NCBI GenBank assembly: GCA_014729945.1
Contig: WJJC01000084.1
Location: forward strand, 1 to 20,593
Source of the DNA: Candidatus Bathyarchaeota archaeon
GTDB lineage: Archaea; Thermoproteota; Bathyarchaeia; TCS64
Direction of reading: 5' to 3'
Length of the DNA: 20,593 nucleotides
Shown here: in pieces, positions 1 through 7,952 of the stretch
Position numbering within the stretch: the stretch's first letter is position 1
Layout of the letters: every line of letters starts with the position of its first letter
Notes under the pieces: model-generated
Database searches by the model: none
What the model was told of the DNA's origin: nothing
Seen by the model: the letters and a program-made list of their open reading frames with translations, nothing else
Made by a program: the position numbers and the translations under genes

Positions 1-561
1 AACATCATCTGGATCACGCGAATCCGACTCCACTATAGTATAAGATCTTCCAATGGTATCAGATATATGAGAATCACTCCCCCCAGTCATTGGAAGACTA
101 ATTTTTTCCGCAAGGCGCCTATTTTTCTCGCAGATATAATGGTAGGGTATCTGTGCGCTATTAGCAACCTCAATGGCATCAAACCCAGAATCTCTAACTT
201 CATGGATTCTTACCCAGCTTTTAGGTAACCCGTAGGGGTGTGCTAATATGGCTGTTGCCCCCTGATCATGGATAAGGTCAACAGTTTCAGCCATACCCAA
301 AAAGGGTTTAACCACCTCAACGGGATCCAAAGCAATGATATGACATCCTTTAGCTGAAACCTCTAAAGCCGGGATAAACACTAGATCCCCTGATTCATCA
401 CAGGCATCATTTAAACCATCAATCGAGTCATGATCTGTTAAAGCATATCCATCAAAGTTTAAGTCATTTAATCGTTTATGAATAACATCTATGGAGTTGA
501 AGCTATCATGAGAATACGTAGAATGTATATGGAGATCTAGTTTAAGCCTCAAGTTCGTCAC
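1..561 (-). CDS. PHP-domain metal-dependent phosphoesterase, 3' end outside window
   Basis: The first 187 residues of a PHP (polymerase and histidinol phosphatase) domain enzyme are visible; the C-terminus lies beyond base 1. Metal-ligand motifs occur in the family order: His11-x-His13 (LDLHIHSTYS), Thr-Asp43-His44-Asp (TDHDS), Glu67 (PALEVS), His74, His108-Pro (AHPYG) and Asp163-Ser-His165 (GGSDSHISD). This is the layout of the YciV/TrpH-like group, which hydrolyses phosphate esters or nucleotides with two or three metal ions; the substrate here is unknown. No signal peptide is visible, so it is probably cytosolic. I chose GTG at 561; TTG at 552 is an alternative and no clear ribosome site decides between them. 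It lies 37 bases after the end of the adenosine deaminase remnant on the same strand. The family is clear, the exact role is not. Confidence 0.85.
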   Translation of the reverse strand, partial: MTNLRLKLDLHIHSTYSHDSFNSIDVIHKRLNDLNFDGYALTDHDSIDGLNDACDESGDLVFIPALEVSAKGCHIIALDPVEVVKPFLGMAETVDLIHDQGATAILAHPYGLPKSWVRIHEVRDSGFDAIEVANSAQIPYHYICEKNRRLAEKISLPMTGGSDSHISDTIGRSYTIVESDSRDPDDV

Positions 562-598
562 ATCAAATAACAAATACCATAATAAAGTCTTGACTGGT

Positions 599-1612
599 TT
601 AAAGGAGCTTCTCGTATTCTTCCTTGAATTCTTTAACGAGTTTCATTTTTTCTTCCTTAGATATGAACCTAGTTTTAATGGAGTCAAGGCTAATCTGATG
701 TAACTCCACAATGGAGAACCCCAGATCTTAATGTAATTGTAAACATTCGTTACATATATCCGTTCCAAACATGGGTGGGTCATCGGTATTCACACTGACC
801 AAGATACCAGCGTCATAAAAGTCTCTGATTGGATGGTTCTTGAAGTCCCGCACAGCCATGGTTTGTACATTGCTGCTAGGACAGGTCTCGAGCCCTATAC
901 CTCTGTTGGCTATCTCTGTAACCAGTTTGTGGTCTGATGCCGTTGCCACTCCGTGTCCAATACGATCAGATTGTAGATACCCAATACACTCCCAGACTTA
1001 ATCGACGCCAGCAGCCTACCCTGATGCGTCGCCAGCCTCAAACCCTATTCACGTGCAGCTTTGTATACAGATTCATAGAGCCTTGGAGGGATACCGTCTT
1101 CAGTGCCACATGTGTCTATCGCAACAATGTTATCTCCCTTTGAACTGATCTCGTCTAATAGCATCTGACCTATTTCTGGTCCATAGTTTCGCACCAACTC
1201 CACTCTAATGTTTACAGGAAATAGCAAAGTCTCGCCTTGCTCTCTCTATGGCTTTATATATGTAAAAAACCATGTCCTGAAAATCCAATTTTCTGTGCAT
1301 GTGATCATAAGTCGAGAAAATACACGCTACGTGTCTTACGTTTCATTTATTCTGGCTCTGAAGCATCTCATAGGTAAGCTTCTCATAGTGTTTTTCATGA
1401 GTTATGATATCATTAACTTTGCTGTATACTTCGATGAAGTGGAGAAAATCCCTTTAGTTATAGAAATCTCTAAGACCATTTAATATCTTGTAGGGTAGAT
1501 TGGATTCGGTCTGCTCACTTAGCCACAATAAGGTCTCTGGGCGCACTGAGCCCACGATATGTACGTGTTGCTCACCTTTGGGTAGCGCTTTAATGATCTC
1601 TTCTACGGACAT
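599..1612 (-). pseudogene. Adenosine deaminase remnant with stops and frameshifts
   Basis: Three reading frames together rebuild an adenosine/AMP-deaminase-type protein of about 338 residues, the normal family length. The start reads MSVEEIIKALPKGEQHVH, with HVH as the first metal pair. Later parts give NIRVELVRNYGPEIG, DRIGHG and VSVNTDDPP, and the end gives a helix rich in Lys and Glu. The reading is broken by in-frame TAA (1454-1456), TGA (1343-1345), TAG (1045-1047), TAA (998-1000, in the frame of the following segment) and TAA (728-730). There are also frame changes near 1215 and near 1025, the latter inside the catalytic THAGE motif, which now reads THQG. Stops spread over the whole gene argue for true decay rather than sequencing error. 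The intact enzyme would turn adenosine into inosine. The gene starts 34 bases after the second MFS gene and was probably co-transcribed with it. Confidence 0.9.
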
Positions 1613-1646
1613 TAAAAGTATGAAGAAGAAAAATAGAAATAAGAAT

Positions 1647-2870
1647 TCATTTCTCCCACCCATAAGGATCATCGATCTTCAGCATGATCACTGGAACCAT
1701 TAGAGTGCCCAGTAACAAGATCAAATTTGACACAGTATAATTCCCAGTATAGTCTACCAATCCACCGTATATAGGTGAGAGAAAACTTATACCCAGAGTA
1801 CATACAGCATTAATCAAACCTAACCCGATCCCTGACTCGTTTTGGGGTAATATTTCAGGTACCATACTAAAGAACAGAACCCAGTAACCCACACTAATAT
1901 ACATAACAGCGTTAATAGTACTGAACAAAATAACCGATGTACCGGGAGGAAGTAACAGGATTAACGTATTAGCTAAAAAGGTGAGAAAAGCAAAAAATAT
2001 TAGTGGAGCCTTACGCTTTCTCATTCTATCACTTATTGCCGCCACTAGGATACAGCCGGGTATGGCTGCGAGTGTACCGATACTGGTTATCTTACCGGCC
2101 TCGACATATGAGAATCCCTTTGCCTCTATTAGGAACTGCGTGATCCATATGCTCAATACAAAGTTGGTGCTTCTGAAGGCGTATGCGATTATATATGGCC
2201 TCATTATCGGGTTCTTTACAACATTAACCACAGAGTCAATCATGTCTCCGAGACTTAATCTACCATTTGGCGTGTTCTTATCTTTTAGTAGGAACAGATT
2301 CATCACCCAGTTAAGTAGCAGGATTAAACCCATTGCAATGTAGAAACCTCTCCAGTCTCCAAAGCGCTCATAGACCAACGGAAACCCCATGTAGGCTACT
2401 GTATTTCCGATACCGCTGGAGGCGCTCATTACTCCTACTGCGGTAGCTTTCCAGCTAGACGGAAACCATTCAAGCATTAATTTCACCGAGTTGATGTAGA
2501 AGGTGCTACTGCCTACCCCAACCAGAAACTGGGCTACGAATAAGACAGGGTAACTTCGATTTATCCAGAAGAGAAATACCCCCAAGACGGTAACAGCTGT
2601 GCTCCAGATAATGGTCTTACGTGGACCATAACTATCACCCAGTAAGCCAGCCGGTATCTGCATCACACCATAAACAAGGAAAAACGCGGTGGTCAACCAA
2701 CCCATGGCTCCGTGGGTTATCCCTAACTCATCAATCAATACGGGGGTGAGCGCCCCCGCTGCGCTCCTGAGAAAGTTCTCTATGATATAAGTAATGCATA
2801 GCGTTGCTAACAATATGAGTGCGAAGCCTGTGGCTTTGTCCGGGTCACTCATCTTTCGTGATTCCGCCAT
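1647..2870 (-). CDS. MFS transporter (second of a tandem pair)
   Basis: A 407-residue, roughly 12-helix protein of the major facilitator superfamily. The loop after helix 2 carries a degenerate motif A (GLLGDSYGPRK) in place of the usual Gly-x-x-x-Asp-Arg-x-Gly-Arg. Helix 1 holds a charged stretch, ENFLRSAAGAL, which is conserved in the neighbouring copy. A Ser/Gly-rich stretch, SASSGIGNT, in the fifth-helix area is also shared. The two copies align along their whole length, so they arose by tandem duplication. The start overlaps the end of the upstream copy by 26 bases in another frame, which means translational coupling in one mRNA. The substrate cannot be read from the sequence; the adenosine deaminase remnant downstream hints at nucleosides or related compounds, but that is inference only. 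Organic anions or sugars are equally possible. Confidence 0.88.
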   Translation of the reverse strand: MAESRKMSDPDKATGFALILLATLCITYIIENFLRSAAGALTPVLIDELGITHGAMGWLTTAFFLVYGVMQIPAGLLGDSYGPRKTIIWSTAVTVLGVFLFWINRSYPVLFVAQFLVGVGSSTFYINSVKLMLEWFPSSWKATAVGVMSASSGIGNTVAYMGFPLVYERFGDWRGFYIAMGLILLLNWVMNLFLLKDKNTPNGRLSLGDMIDSVVNVVKNPIMRPYIIAYAFRSTNFVLSIWITQFLIEAKGFSYVEAGKITSIGTLAAIPGCILVAAISDRMRKRKAPLIFFAFLTFLANTLILLLPPGTSVILFSTINAVMYISVGYWVLFFSMVPEILPQNESGIGLGLINAVCTLGISFLSPIYGGLVDYTGNYTVSNLILLLGTLMVPVIMLKIDDPYGWEK

Positions 2871-4062
2871 AACACTCTTTTACGAAGAAAAAGAAGATGA
2901 CGGGCATTAGTAGAGCTCCCCCCTGGATCAGGAGATTACTACTCGCGTAGGAGCCCGTCAGATCCACTAATCCGCCATAAACGGGTGCAATGACACTGAA
3001 CCCGATGGTGCCTATACCATTAACCAGACCGAGACCCACCGATGCCTTACTAGGGGGCAGAGTCTCAGGAATCATGCTGAAGTAGAGCACCCAGAAACTA
3101 CCGGTAAAATTTAGTATAAAGTTCAATAAAGCAAAAACGGGAACACCCATCGAGCCAGGTAAGTTTATTATAGCTACCAGAACAGCCGCGTAGAGAATAC
3201 TGAACCCGATCAATGTTGTTTTACGTTTTTTAAGACGATCACTGATGGCGGCAACAGCTATGCATCCAGGTATACCTGCTATGGTTCCAGCGCTGGCGAT
3301 CTGGCCTACCTGTATGTAGGTGAATCCCCGGGTATCAATAAGGTACTGGGTTATCCAGTTCATGAAAACCCAACTCATACTGCTCAGGGTATAGCCTAAT
3401 AGGAAAGGCCAGAGACGGCTATCCTTGATGGTTGATAAAATGGAGTTTATTATGGAGGGATTTTCCTTTCTAGGAGCGTTTAGGAGGATATTATCTTTGT
3501 CCTTGATTATGAAAATGTTCATAATCCAGTTGGCTACTAGTATAACGCTCATCCATAGGTAGAGGGTTCTCCAGCCACCTAGGCTAGCAACCGCTATTGG
3601 GAATCCCATGTAGCTAACGGTGTTACCTAGTCCACTTGAGGCGCTGAGAATCCCGATGGCGGTTGCTTTTTTATCTGAGGGAAACCAAGTGGAGACAAGT
3701 TTTACAGCGTTTATGTAGAAGGTACTACAGCCTATACCTACCAGGAATTGGGCTACGAAGAGCATCTTGTAGGTGGTGCTTGCCCAGAAGAGGAAAGTTC
3801 CCACAATGGTTAGCATAGTGAATAGTATTATCGTTCTTCTCGCACCAAGTCTATCACTTAATAAGCCGCTTGGCACCTGCATTACGCCGTAAACGAAGAA
3901 ATACGCTGATATGAGCATACCCATAGCGCCATGACTTATACTTAATTCCTCGATTAAAATAGGTGCAAGGGCGCCAGCTGCGCTTCTGAGAAAGTTCTCA
4001 ACGAAATAAGTTATACAAATCGCTGTTAAGAGGATAAAGGGGTAGATACGCTTATTTTCCAT
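2845..4062 (-). CDS. MFS transporter (first of a tandem pair)
   Basis: A 405-residue integral membrane protein of the major facilitator superfamily with about 12 hydrophobic helices. Motif A is nearly canonical at residues 66-76 (GLLSDRLGARR). Helix 1 contains ENFLRSAAGAL, and Glu22 and Arg26 are kept in the neighbouring copy, so they are candidate substrate or proton-coupling residues. The gene starts with ATG and is transcribed away from the methylthioadenosine phosphorylase gene; the 92-base gap between the two starts must carry both promoters. It is the first gene of a probable operon with the second transporter (26-base overlap) and the adenosine deaminase remnant. The substrate is unknown. 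Confidence 0.9.
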   Translation of the reverse strand: MENKRIYPFILLTAICITYFVENFLRSAAGALAPILIEELSISHGAMGMLISAYFFVYGVMQVPSGLLSDRLGARRTIILFTMLTIVGTFLFWASTTYKMLFVAQFLVGIGCSTFYINAVKLVSTWFPSDKKATAIGILSASSGLGNTVSYMGFPIAVASLGGWRTLYLWMSVILVANWIMNIFIIKDKDNILLNAPRKENPSIINSILSTIKDSRLWPFLLGYTLSSMSWVFMNWITQYLIDTRGFTYIQVGQIASAGTIAGIPGCIAVAAISDRLKKRKTTLIGFSILYAAVLVAIINLPGSMGVPVFALLNFILNFTGSFWVLYFSMIPETLPPSKASVGLGLVNGIGTIGFSVIAPVYGGLVDLTGSYASSNLLIQGGALLMPVIFFFFVKECYGGITKDE

Positions 4063-4087
4063 TGCTTATTCCCGTCCAATGAAGGAG

Positions 4088-4111
4088 ATTCAGTCTTAAA
4101 GATTACTGAAT
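4088..4111. promoter_or_regulatory. Inverted repeat between divergent genes, possible operator
   Basis: ATTCAGT at 4088-4094 is repeated as its reverse complement ACTGAAT at 4105-4111, with a 10-base A/T-rich centre. It lies between the divergent MFS and phosphorylase starts, upstream of both and close to a likely TATA box of the MFS gene. A 7-bp arm can arise by chance in A/T-rich DNA, so this is only a candidate regulator site. Confidence 0.3.
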
Positions 4112-4123
4112 TACAAGAGTCAA

Positions 4124-4140
4124 GCATTTATCATATATAC
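4124..4140 (+). promoter_or_regulatory. TATA-like core promoter of the phosphorylase gene
   Basis: An A/T-rich stretch (catttatcatatata) ends about 15-25 bases before the ATG at 4155, and no Shine-Dalgarno sequence intervenes. This spacing fits a leaderless archaeal transcript starting at or next to the start codon. Confidence 0.5.
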
Positions 4141-4154
4141 GCCAATAATTACCT

Positions 4155-4949
4155 ATGACAGGACCCAGAGCAGATATAGCGATCATAGGTGGAACAGGCG
4201 TCTATGACCCAGAGATAATCGAGAAAGCTGAGAGAATCAAAGTACATACACCGTATGGTTCGCCATCGGCTACACCTATAATTGGAGACTATGGGGAGAA
4301 AAGAATAGTATTCATACCGCGCCACGGAGACGGTCATACTATACCGCCTCATAATATACCCTTCCAAGCTAACATCTGGGCTTTAAGGAAGCTAGGTGTA
4401 AAGAGGATAATAGCCAGTAGCGCAGTGGGTAGCCTTAGAAGGGACTATATGCCAGGAGACTTTGTCTTAACAGACCAATTCATAGACAGAACCAGGAAAC
4501 GCAGCGACACGTTTTATGAAGGGGGACAGATTTGTCACATCTCTGCAGCGGATCCACTCTGCCCAGAGCTACGTAAAGTCTTCGGAGATTACGCTGACGA
4601 ATTGAAATTAACCACCCATAAGGAAGGAACCTACGTCTGTATAGAGGGGCCTCGTTTCAGTACAAGGGCTGAGTCCAAGATGTTCAGGCAGTGGGGATGC
4701 GATATAATTGGCATGACTATGTATCCCGAGGTCATTCTCGCGCGGGAAGCTCAGATATGCTATGTCTCGGTGGCTATGGTGACGGATTATGATGTTTGGG
4801 CGGATAAGCCCGTGAGCGCAGATGAGGTCATAGAGACCATGGAGAAGAATAGTGAGAACTTTAAACGGCTAGTAATGGGAGCGATACCAGAGATCCCGGA
4901 TGAGAGAGACTGTGAGTGTGGATCCGCGTTGACCGGAGCCCTTTACTAA
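4155..4949 (+). CDS. mtnP: S-methyl-5'-thioadenosine phosphorylase
   Basis: A 264-residue purine nucleoside phosphorylase of the methylthioadenosine (MTA) branch. It cleaves MTA with phosphate to adenine and 5-methylthioribose-1-phosphate, recycling the by-product of polyamine synthesis and of radical-SAM chemistry. Family motifs: phosphate-binding GGTG (residues 12-15), RHG (56-58), the purine-site block GPRFSTRAES (165-174), GMTMYPEV (186-193) and the catalytic TDYDVW (210-215), with Asp residues expected for an adenine-specific enzyme. The C-terminus has Cys253-x-Cys255 and there are several internal Cys (127, 136, 162, 182, 202); CxC motifs and disulfides are known from heat-stable archaeal MTA phosphorylases, so partial stabilisation by disulfides is plausible. 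Cytosolic. The start ATG is the first in frame after a TATA-like box. The formyltransferase gene follows after 28 bases. Confidence 0.93.
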   Translation: MTGPRADIAIIGGTGVYDPEIIEKAERIKVHTPYGSPSATPIIGDYGEKRIVFIPRHGDGHTIPPHNIPFQANIWALRKLGVKRIIASSAVGSLRRDYMPGDFVLTDQFIDRTRKRSDTFYEGGQICHISAADPLCPELRKVFGDYADELKLTTHKEGTYVCIEGPRFSTRAESKMFRQWGCDIIGMTMYPEVILAREAQICYVSVAMVTDYDVWADKPVSADEVIETMEKNSENFKRLVMGAIPEIPDERDCECGSALTGALY

Positions 4950-4977
4950 ATAACTTATAATATTGTTCTCCATTTTC

Positions 4978-5700
4978 ATGTCTATGAGCGATAAAGAATT
5001 TGTTTTCATGGTCTTGGAGGAGCATCCGTACGGTAGAGAGATGTTGATGCAGCTACTGAAGGAAGGAAACATGCCCATGGCTATCATCGAAGAAGTATCA
5101 GATATCGCGGAAGAGGAGAAAAATAAATTTTTAGAAAGAATCAAGGGGCACAGAGTAGCGCCAACATTCACAGAATTACTTGAGGACAAGGAGATCCCCC
5201 GATACAAGGTTCACCATCACAATAAGAAAAAGTGCAGAGAATTGCTAGAAGAGTTATCACCGGATCTAGGGGTTCTCGGGGGAACTAGAATAATAAGGAA
5301 AAGGATACTAGAGATACCACCGGATGGCATGCTGAACAGTCACCCAGGTTTATTACCAGAGGTTAGAGGATCAGCCAGTCCCGCTTGGTCAGTTTATCAT
5401 GATATCCCCATAGGAGCCACATGCCACTTCATAGACCCCAATATTGATACAGGGGATATTGTTCTTCGACGAGAGATACCGGTTCACAGGGGAGATTCAT
5501 ATGAGAAGCTCTGCTGGTTGACACTGGTTGAGGCGGGTAGACTTATGACTGAGGCGGTCACACAGTGGAAGAAGGGTACACTGAATAGATATCCACAGGG
5601 TGAGAGCGAGCTTCCGACATTCAGAGTACCCTCGGATGAAATCATGGAAGTGGTTAGGCAGAAGCTGCGAGACAAGACTTACAAACACTATGTTGACTAG
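4978..5700 (+). CDS. Stand-alone formyltransferase-fold enzyme
   Basis: A 240-residue protein whose second half matches the formyltransferase N-terminal domain shared by GART, methionyl-tRNA formyltransferase and sugar formyltransferases. The catalytic Asn-x-His is present at 120-122 (LNSHPGLLPEVRGSASP), and the catalytic Asp157 lies in DPNIDTGDIV. These residues normally move a formyl group from 10-formyltetrahydrofolate to an amine. The C-terminal domain of methionyl-tRNA formyltransferase is missing, and archaea do not normally formylate initiator tRNA, so the acceptor is unknown (an amino-sugar or a nucleotide intermediate are possible). The first 85 residues are helical and not recognised. 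I chose ATG 4978, which has a TATA-like box (cttataata) about 25 bases before it; TTG 4963 and ATG 4984 are alternatives. It may be co-transcribed with the phosphorylase. Confidence 0.82.
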   Translation: MSMSDKEFVFMVLEEHPYGREMLMQLLKEGNMPMAIIEEVSDIAEEEKNKFLERIKGHRVAPTFTELLEDKEIPRYKVHHHNKKKCRELLEELSPDLGVLGGTRIIRKRILEIPPDGMLNSHPGLLPEVRGSASPAWSVYHDIPIGATCHFIDPNIDTGDIVLRREIPVHRGDSYEKLCWLTLVEAGRLMTEAVTQWKKGTLNRYPQGESELPTFRVPSDEIMEVVRQKLRDKTYKHYVD

Positions 5701-5774
5701 TCCCTAGCCATGATTTTGATCTATATTTGACATATATTTTTACGATATAGCGACGGATTATAGTGTGATGTAAT

Positions 5775-6983
5775 TTGAGTTCATACGAGACAAGTCAGGG
5801 AAATAGGGACAATATGGTTTGGACCATTGTCGTAGTAATGATGGTTGTGAACGTAGGTGTCCTAGCCTATACTACGATCTACGATGATGGAGGCGTAGAC
5901 ATCAGTTCATTGGAGAACGAGATCGATAATTTAGAGTTCCAGCTAAGCAGTGCAAAACAGGAGATCGATAGCCTGAGAGAAGAAATCAGGATAATCGAAC
6001 TAGGGGAAGGAACAGAGAATATCGGAGTTATCCAAATCTATAATCAAACGCGTAACAGTGTTGTGCTCATCAGTGCAACCACGGATTCTGGTGCGGGACA
6101 AGGGAGTGGCTGGATTTATGACGCTGAAGGGCATATTATTACTAATAACCATGTGGTTGAAGACGCGAACAGTATTCAGGTCACATTCCAGACTGGAGAT
6201 ATATTTGATGCCACCCTAATTGGGCGGGATCCTTACAGTGATATGGCTGTGATCAAGGTGAAAACTCCAGCAGAGTTGTTACACCCTCTGGAGATAGGGG
6301 TGAGCAATGATCTGGTGGTTGGTGAGACAGCTATTGCCATTGGAAACCCCTTTGGGTTGGCTAATACGATGACTGTTGGTGTTATCAGTGCTACTGGGCG
6401 GCAGATGAGTACAGTGGATAACTATGCGATTGTTGATGTTATCCAGACGGATGCAGCTATTAACCCTGGTAACAGCGGTGGGCCTCTTCTCAATCTAGAG
6501 GGAGAGGTGATAGGTATGAACACGGCTATTATCAGTAGGACTAATGATTTCAGCGGTATAGGCTTCGCAATACCAAGTGATACCATATCTAGAGAAGTTC
6601 AGAGCCTAATCGAGACAGGGACATATGAGCATCCTTGGCTGGGGATAAGTGGATATAATCTTACTCCGGATCTAGCTGAGGCTATGGGGGTAGACAATAA
6701 TACTAGGGGTACATTAGTGGCGGAGATTATCGAAGATGGGCCCGCTGATGATGCTGGGGTACAGGCTTCAACAGATACGGTTACTATTAATGGTGTTCCG
6801 TATCAGATTGGTGGAGATATAATAATCGGGATCAACGGTAACTCAATGAGGAGTTTTTACGAACTGCAGGTGTATCTTACTCGTAACACTAAACCGGGGG
6901 AAACGGTTACCATGACCATCATCAGAGAGGGTGAGATTATGGAGATAGATTTTACGCTTGGGGTTAGACCTCCACCTGGCTAA
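5775..6983 (+). CDS. HtrA/DegP-like membrane-anchored serine protease
   Basis: A 402-residue trypsin-fold protease of the HtrA family, for quality control of exported or membrane proteins. Order: a short basic/polar N-terminus, one membrane helix (about residues 14-33), a heptad-rich coiled coil (about 44-75), the protease domain (about 85-280) and one PDZ domain (about 285-395). The catalytic triad is complete: His126 (TNNHVVED), Asp156 (YSDMAVIKV) and Ser234 (NPGNSGGPLL). The single N-terminal helix suggests anchoring with the catalytic domain outside the membrane; the coiled coil could drive oligomer formation. The start is TTG at 5775, preceded by GTGAT (5764-5768), which fits the archaeal 16S tail. 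Its 3' end overlaps the convergent PHP gene by 4 bases. Confidence 0.93.
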   Translation: MSSYETSQGNRDNMVWTIVVVMMVVNVGVLAYTTIYDDGGVDISSLENEIDNLEFQLSSAKQEIDSLREEIRIIELGEGTENIGVIQIYNQTRNSVVLISATTDSGAGQGSGWIYDAEGHIITNNHVVEDANSIQVTFQTGDIFDATLIGRDPYSDMAVIKVKTPAELLHPLEIGVSNDLVVGETAIAIGNPFGLANTMTVGVISATGRQMSTVDNYAIVDVIQTDAAINPGNSGGPLLNLEGEVIGMNTAIISRTNDFSGIGFAIPSDTISREVQSLIETGTYEHPWLGISGYNLTPDLAEAMGVDNNTRGTLVAEIIEDGPADDAGVQASTDTVTINGVPYQIGGDIIIGINGNSMRSFYELQVYLTRNTKPGETVTMTIIREGEIMEIDFTLGVRPPPG

Positions 6984-7849
6984 CTGTTTTCATTTGGATT
7001 TTCTAAGGTTTCTTTGTTTCGGACTGCTTGAGATATTGGAATTGACTCGTTTCTCCTGTTTCTATACCGGCTGATATGTTTGTAGCCTATTTTTTGTAGT
7101 AGCGCAACCGCCTCCGGTAGACAGTAGCCCAGTTGTTCTGGTGTGTGGCTATCACTTCCTATAGTAATATGTTTCAATCCAGCGTTGTAGGCGGCTTCAA
7201 GAAACTCGGTAATAGGGTATTGTGTACCGTGGTTGTGTCGTATCCCTGAGGTATTTAATTCTATTCCCACATCGTAGCTAATGAGACTATCAATTGCTTC
7301 ATGTACTGCACCGTACTCGGAGAAAGCTACTGGTTTCTCTCTGATTAGATGTATGAATCTTCTCCAGTAATCCGGGTGAGCCATGGCGTCGAATAATTGA
7401 CTCTCTACTGCGTCCCGCCAAGTCCCAAAGTACTCTGTGGTCGCGTCTTTGATGCTTCTACCTGAGAAGTATTTTGGAGCATCTTTTCTTGAGCCGATAT
7501 CGTAAGGTCCTATGAAGTGGGTACTCCCCAAGGTGTAGTCGAGGGGGTGTTCTTCTAGGAGGACCTGAATTTGTCTTTCTGCTTCTGGAAAGTAGTCTAT
7601 TTCTAGGCCTGCTAGTAGTTTGATGTCTGTGGTTTCATCTAATCGGTGGATGTTCTGAATGTATTCAGGGATTTCCTCTAGTTGTACTCCGAAATATGAA
7701 TAGGGGCCTTTTATGATCATATGGGTGGTGAATGCTATTTCTTCTAATCCTTGCTTTTCTGCTGCTTCTATGTATTTTTCTACAGTAGAAGTTTCTGCAT
7801 CACTGGAGTAGCTCTCATGTACGTGGTAGTCGAGCCGAGGGGATCTCAT
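6980..7849 (-). CDS. PHP-type histidinol-phosphatase family phosphoesterase
   Basis: A 289-residue PHP enzyme of the HisK-like (histidinol-phosphatase, PHP type) group. Metal ligands are in the usual order: His9-x-His11 (DYHVHESYSSD), His43 (TTHM), Glu83 (GLEIDYF), His111 (GSTHF), His158 (MAHPD) and Asp233-Ser-His235 (GSDSHTP). The size fits family members of 260-290 residues. True histidinol phosphatases carry out the second-last step of histidine synthesis, but no histidine gene is nearby, so another small phosphomonoester is possible. Cytosolic. It converges on the htrA-like gene (4-base overlap of the 3' ends). Upstream, CATTAATAC at about 7873-7881 lies at the right distance for a leaderless start at ATG 7849. 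Confidence 0.87.
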   Translation of the reverse strand: MRSPRLDYHVHESYSSDAETSTVEKYIEAAEKQGLEEIAFTTHMIIKGPYSYFGVQLEEIPEYIQNIHRLDETTDIKLLAGLEIDYFPEAERQIQVLLEEHPLDYTLGSTHFIGPYDIGSRKDAPKYFSGRSIKDATTEYFGTWRDAVESQLFDAMAHPDYWRRFIHLIREKPVAFSEYGAVHEAIDSLISYDVGIELNTSGIRHNHGTQYPITEFLEAAYNAGLKHITIGSDSHTPEQLGYCLPEAVALLQKIGYKHISRYRNRRNESIPISQAVRNKETLENPNENS

Positions 7850-7952
7850 TGGAGGTACATAGTTTGTTACGAGTATTAATGGAGTTTCTATATTATTGTT
7901 AGATTTGGTTTTTGTTGGTGGAAATTAAGAATTTTTTATGTTAAATAAGGTG

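Noticed and set aside
1981..2343. 120-residue open frame on the plus strand inside the second MFS gene
   Set aside because: It lies antisense to a well supported membrane protein and has no domain signal; it is a shadow of the real frame.
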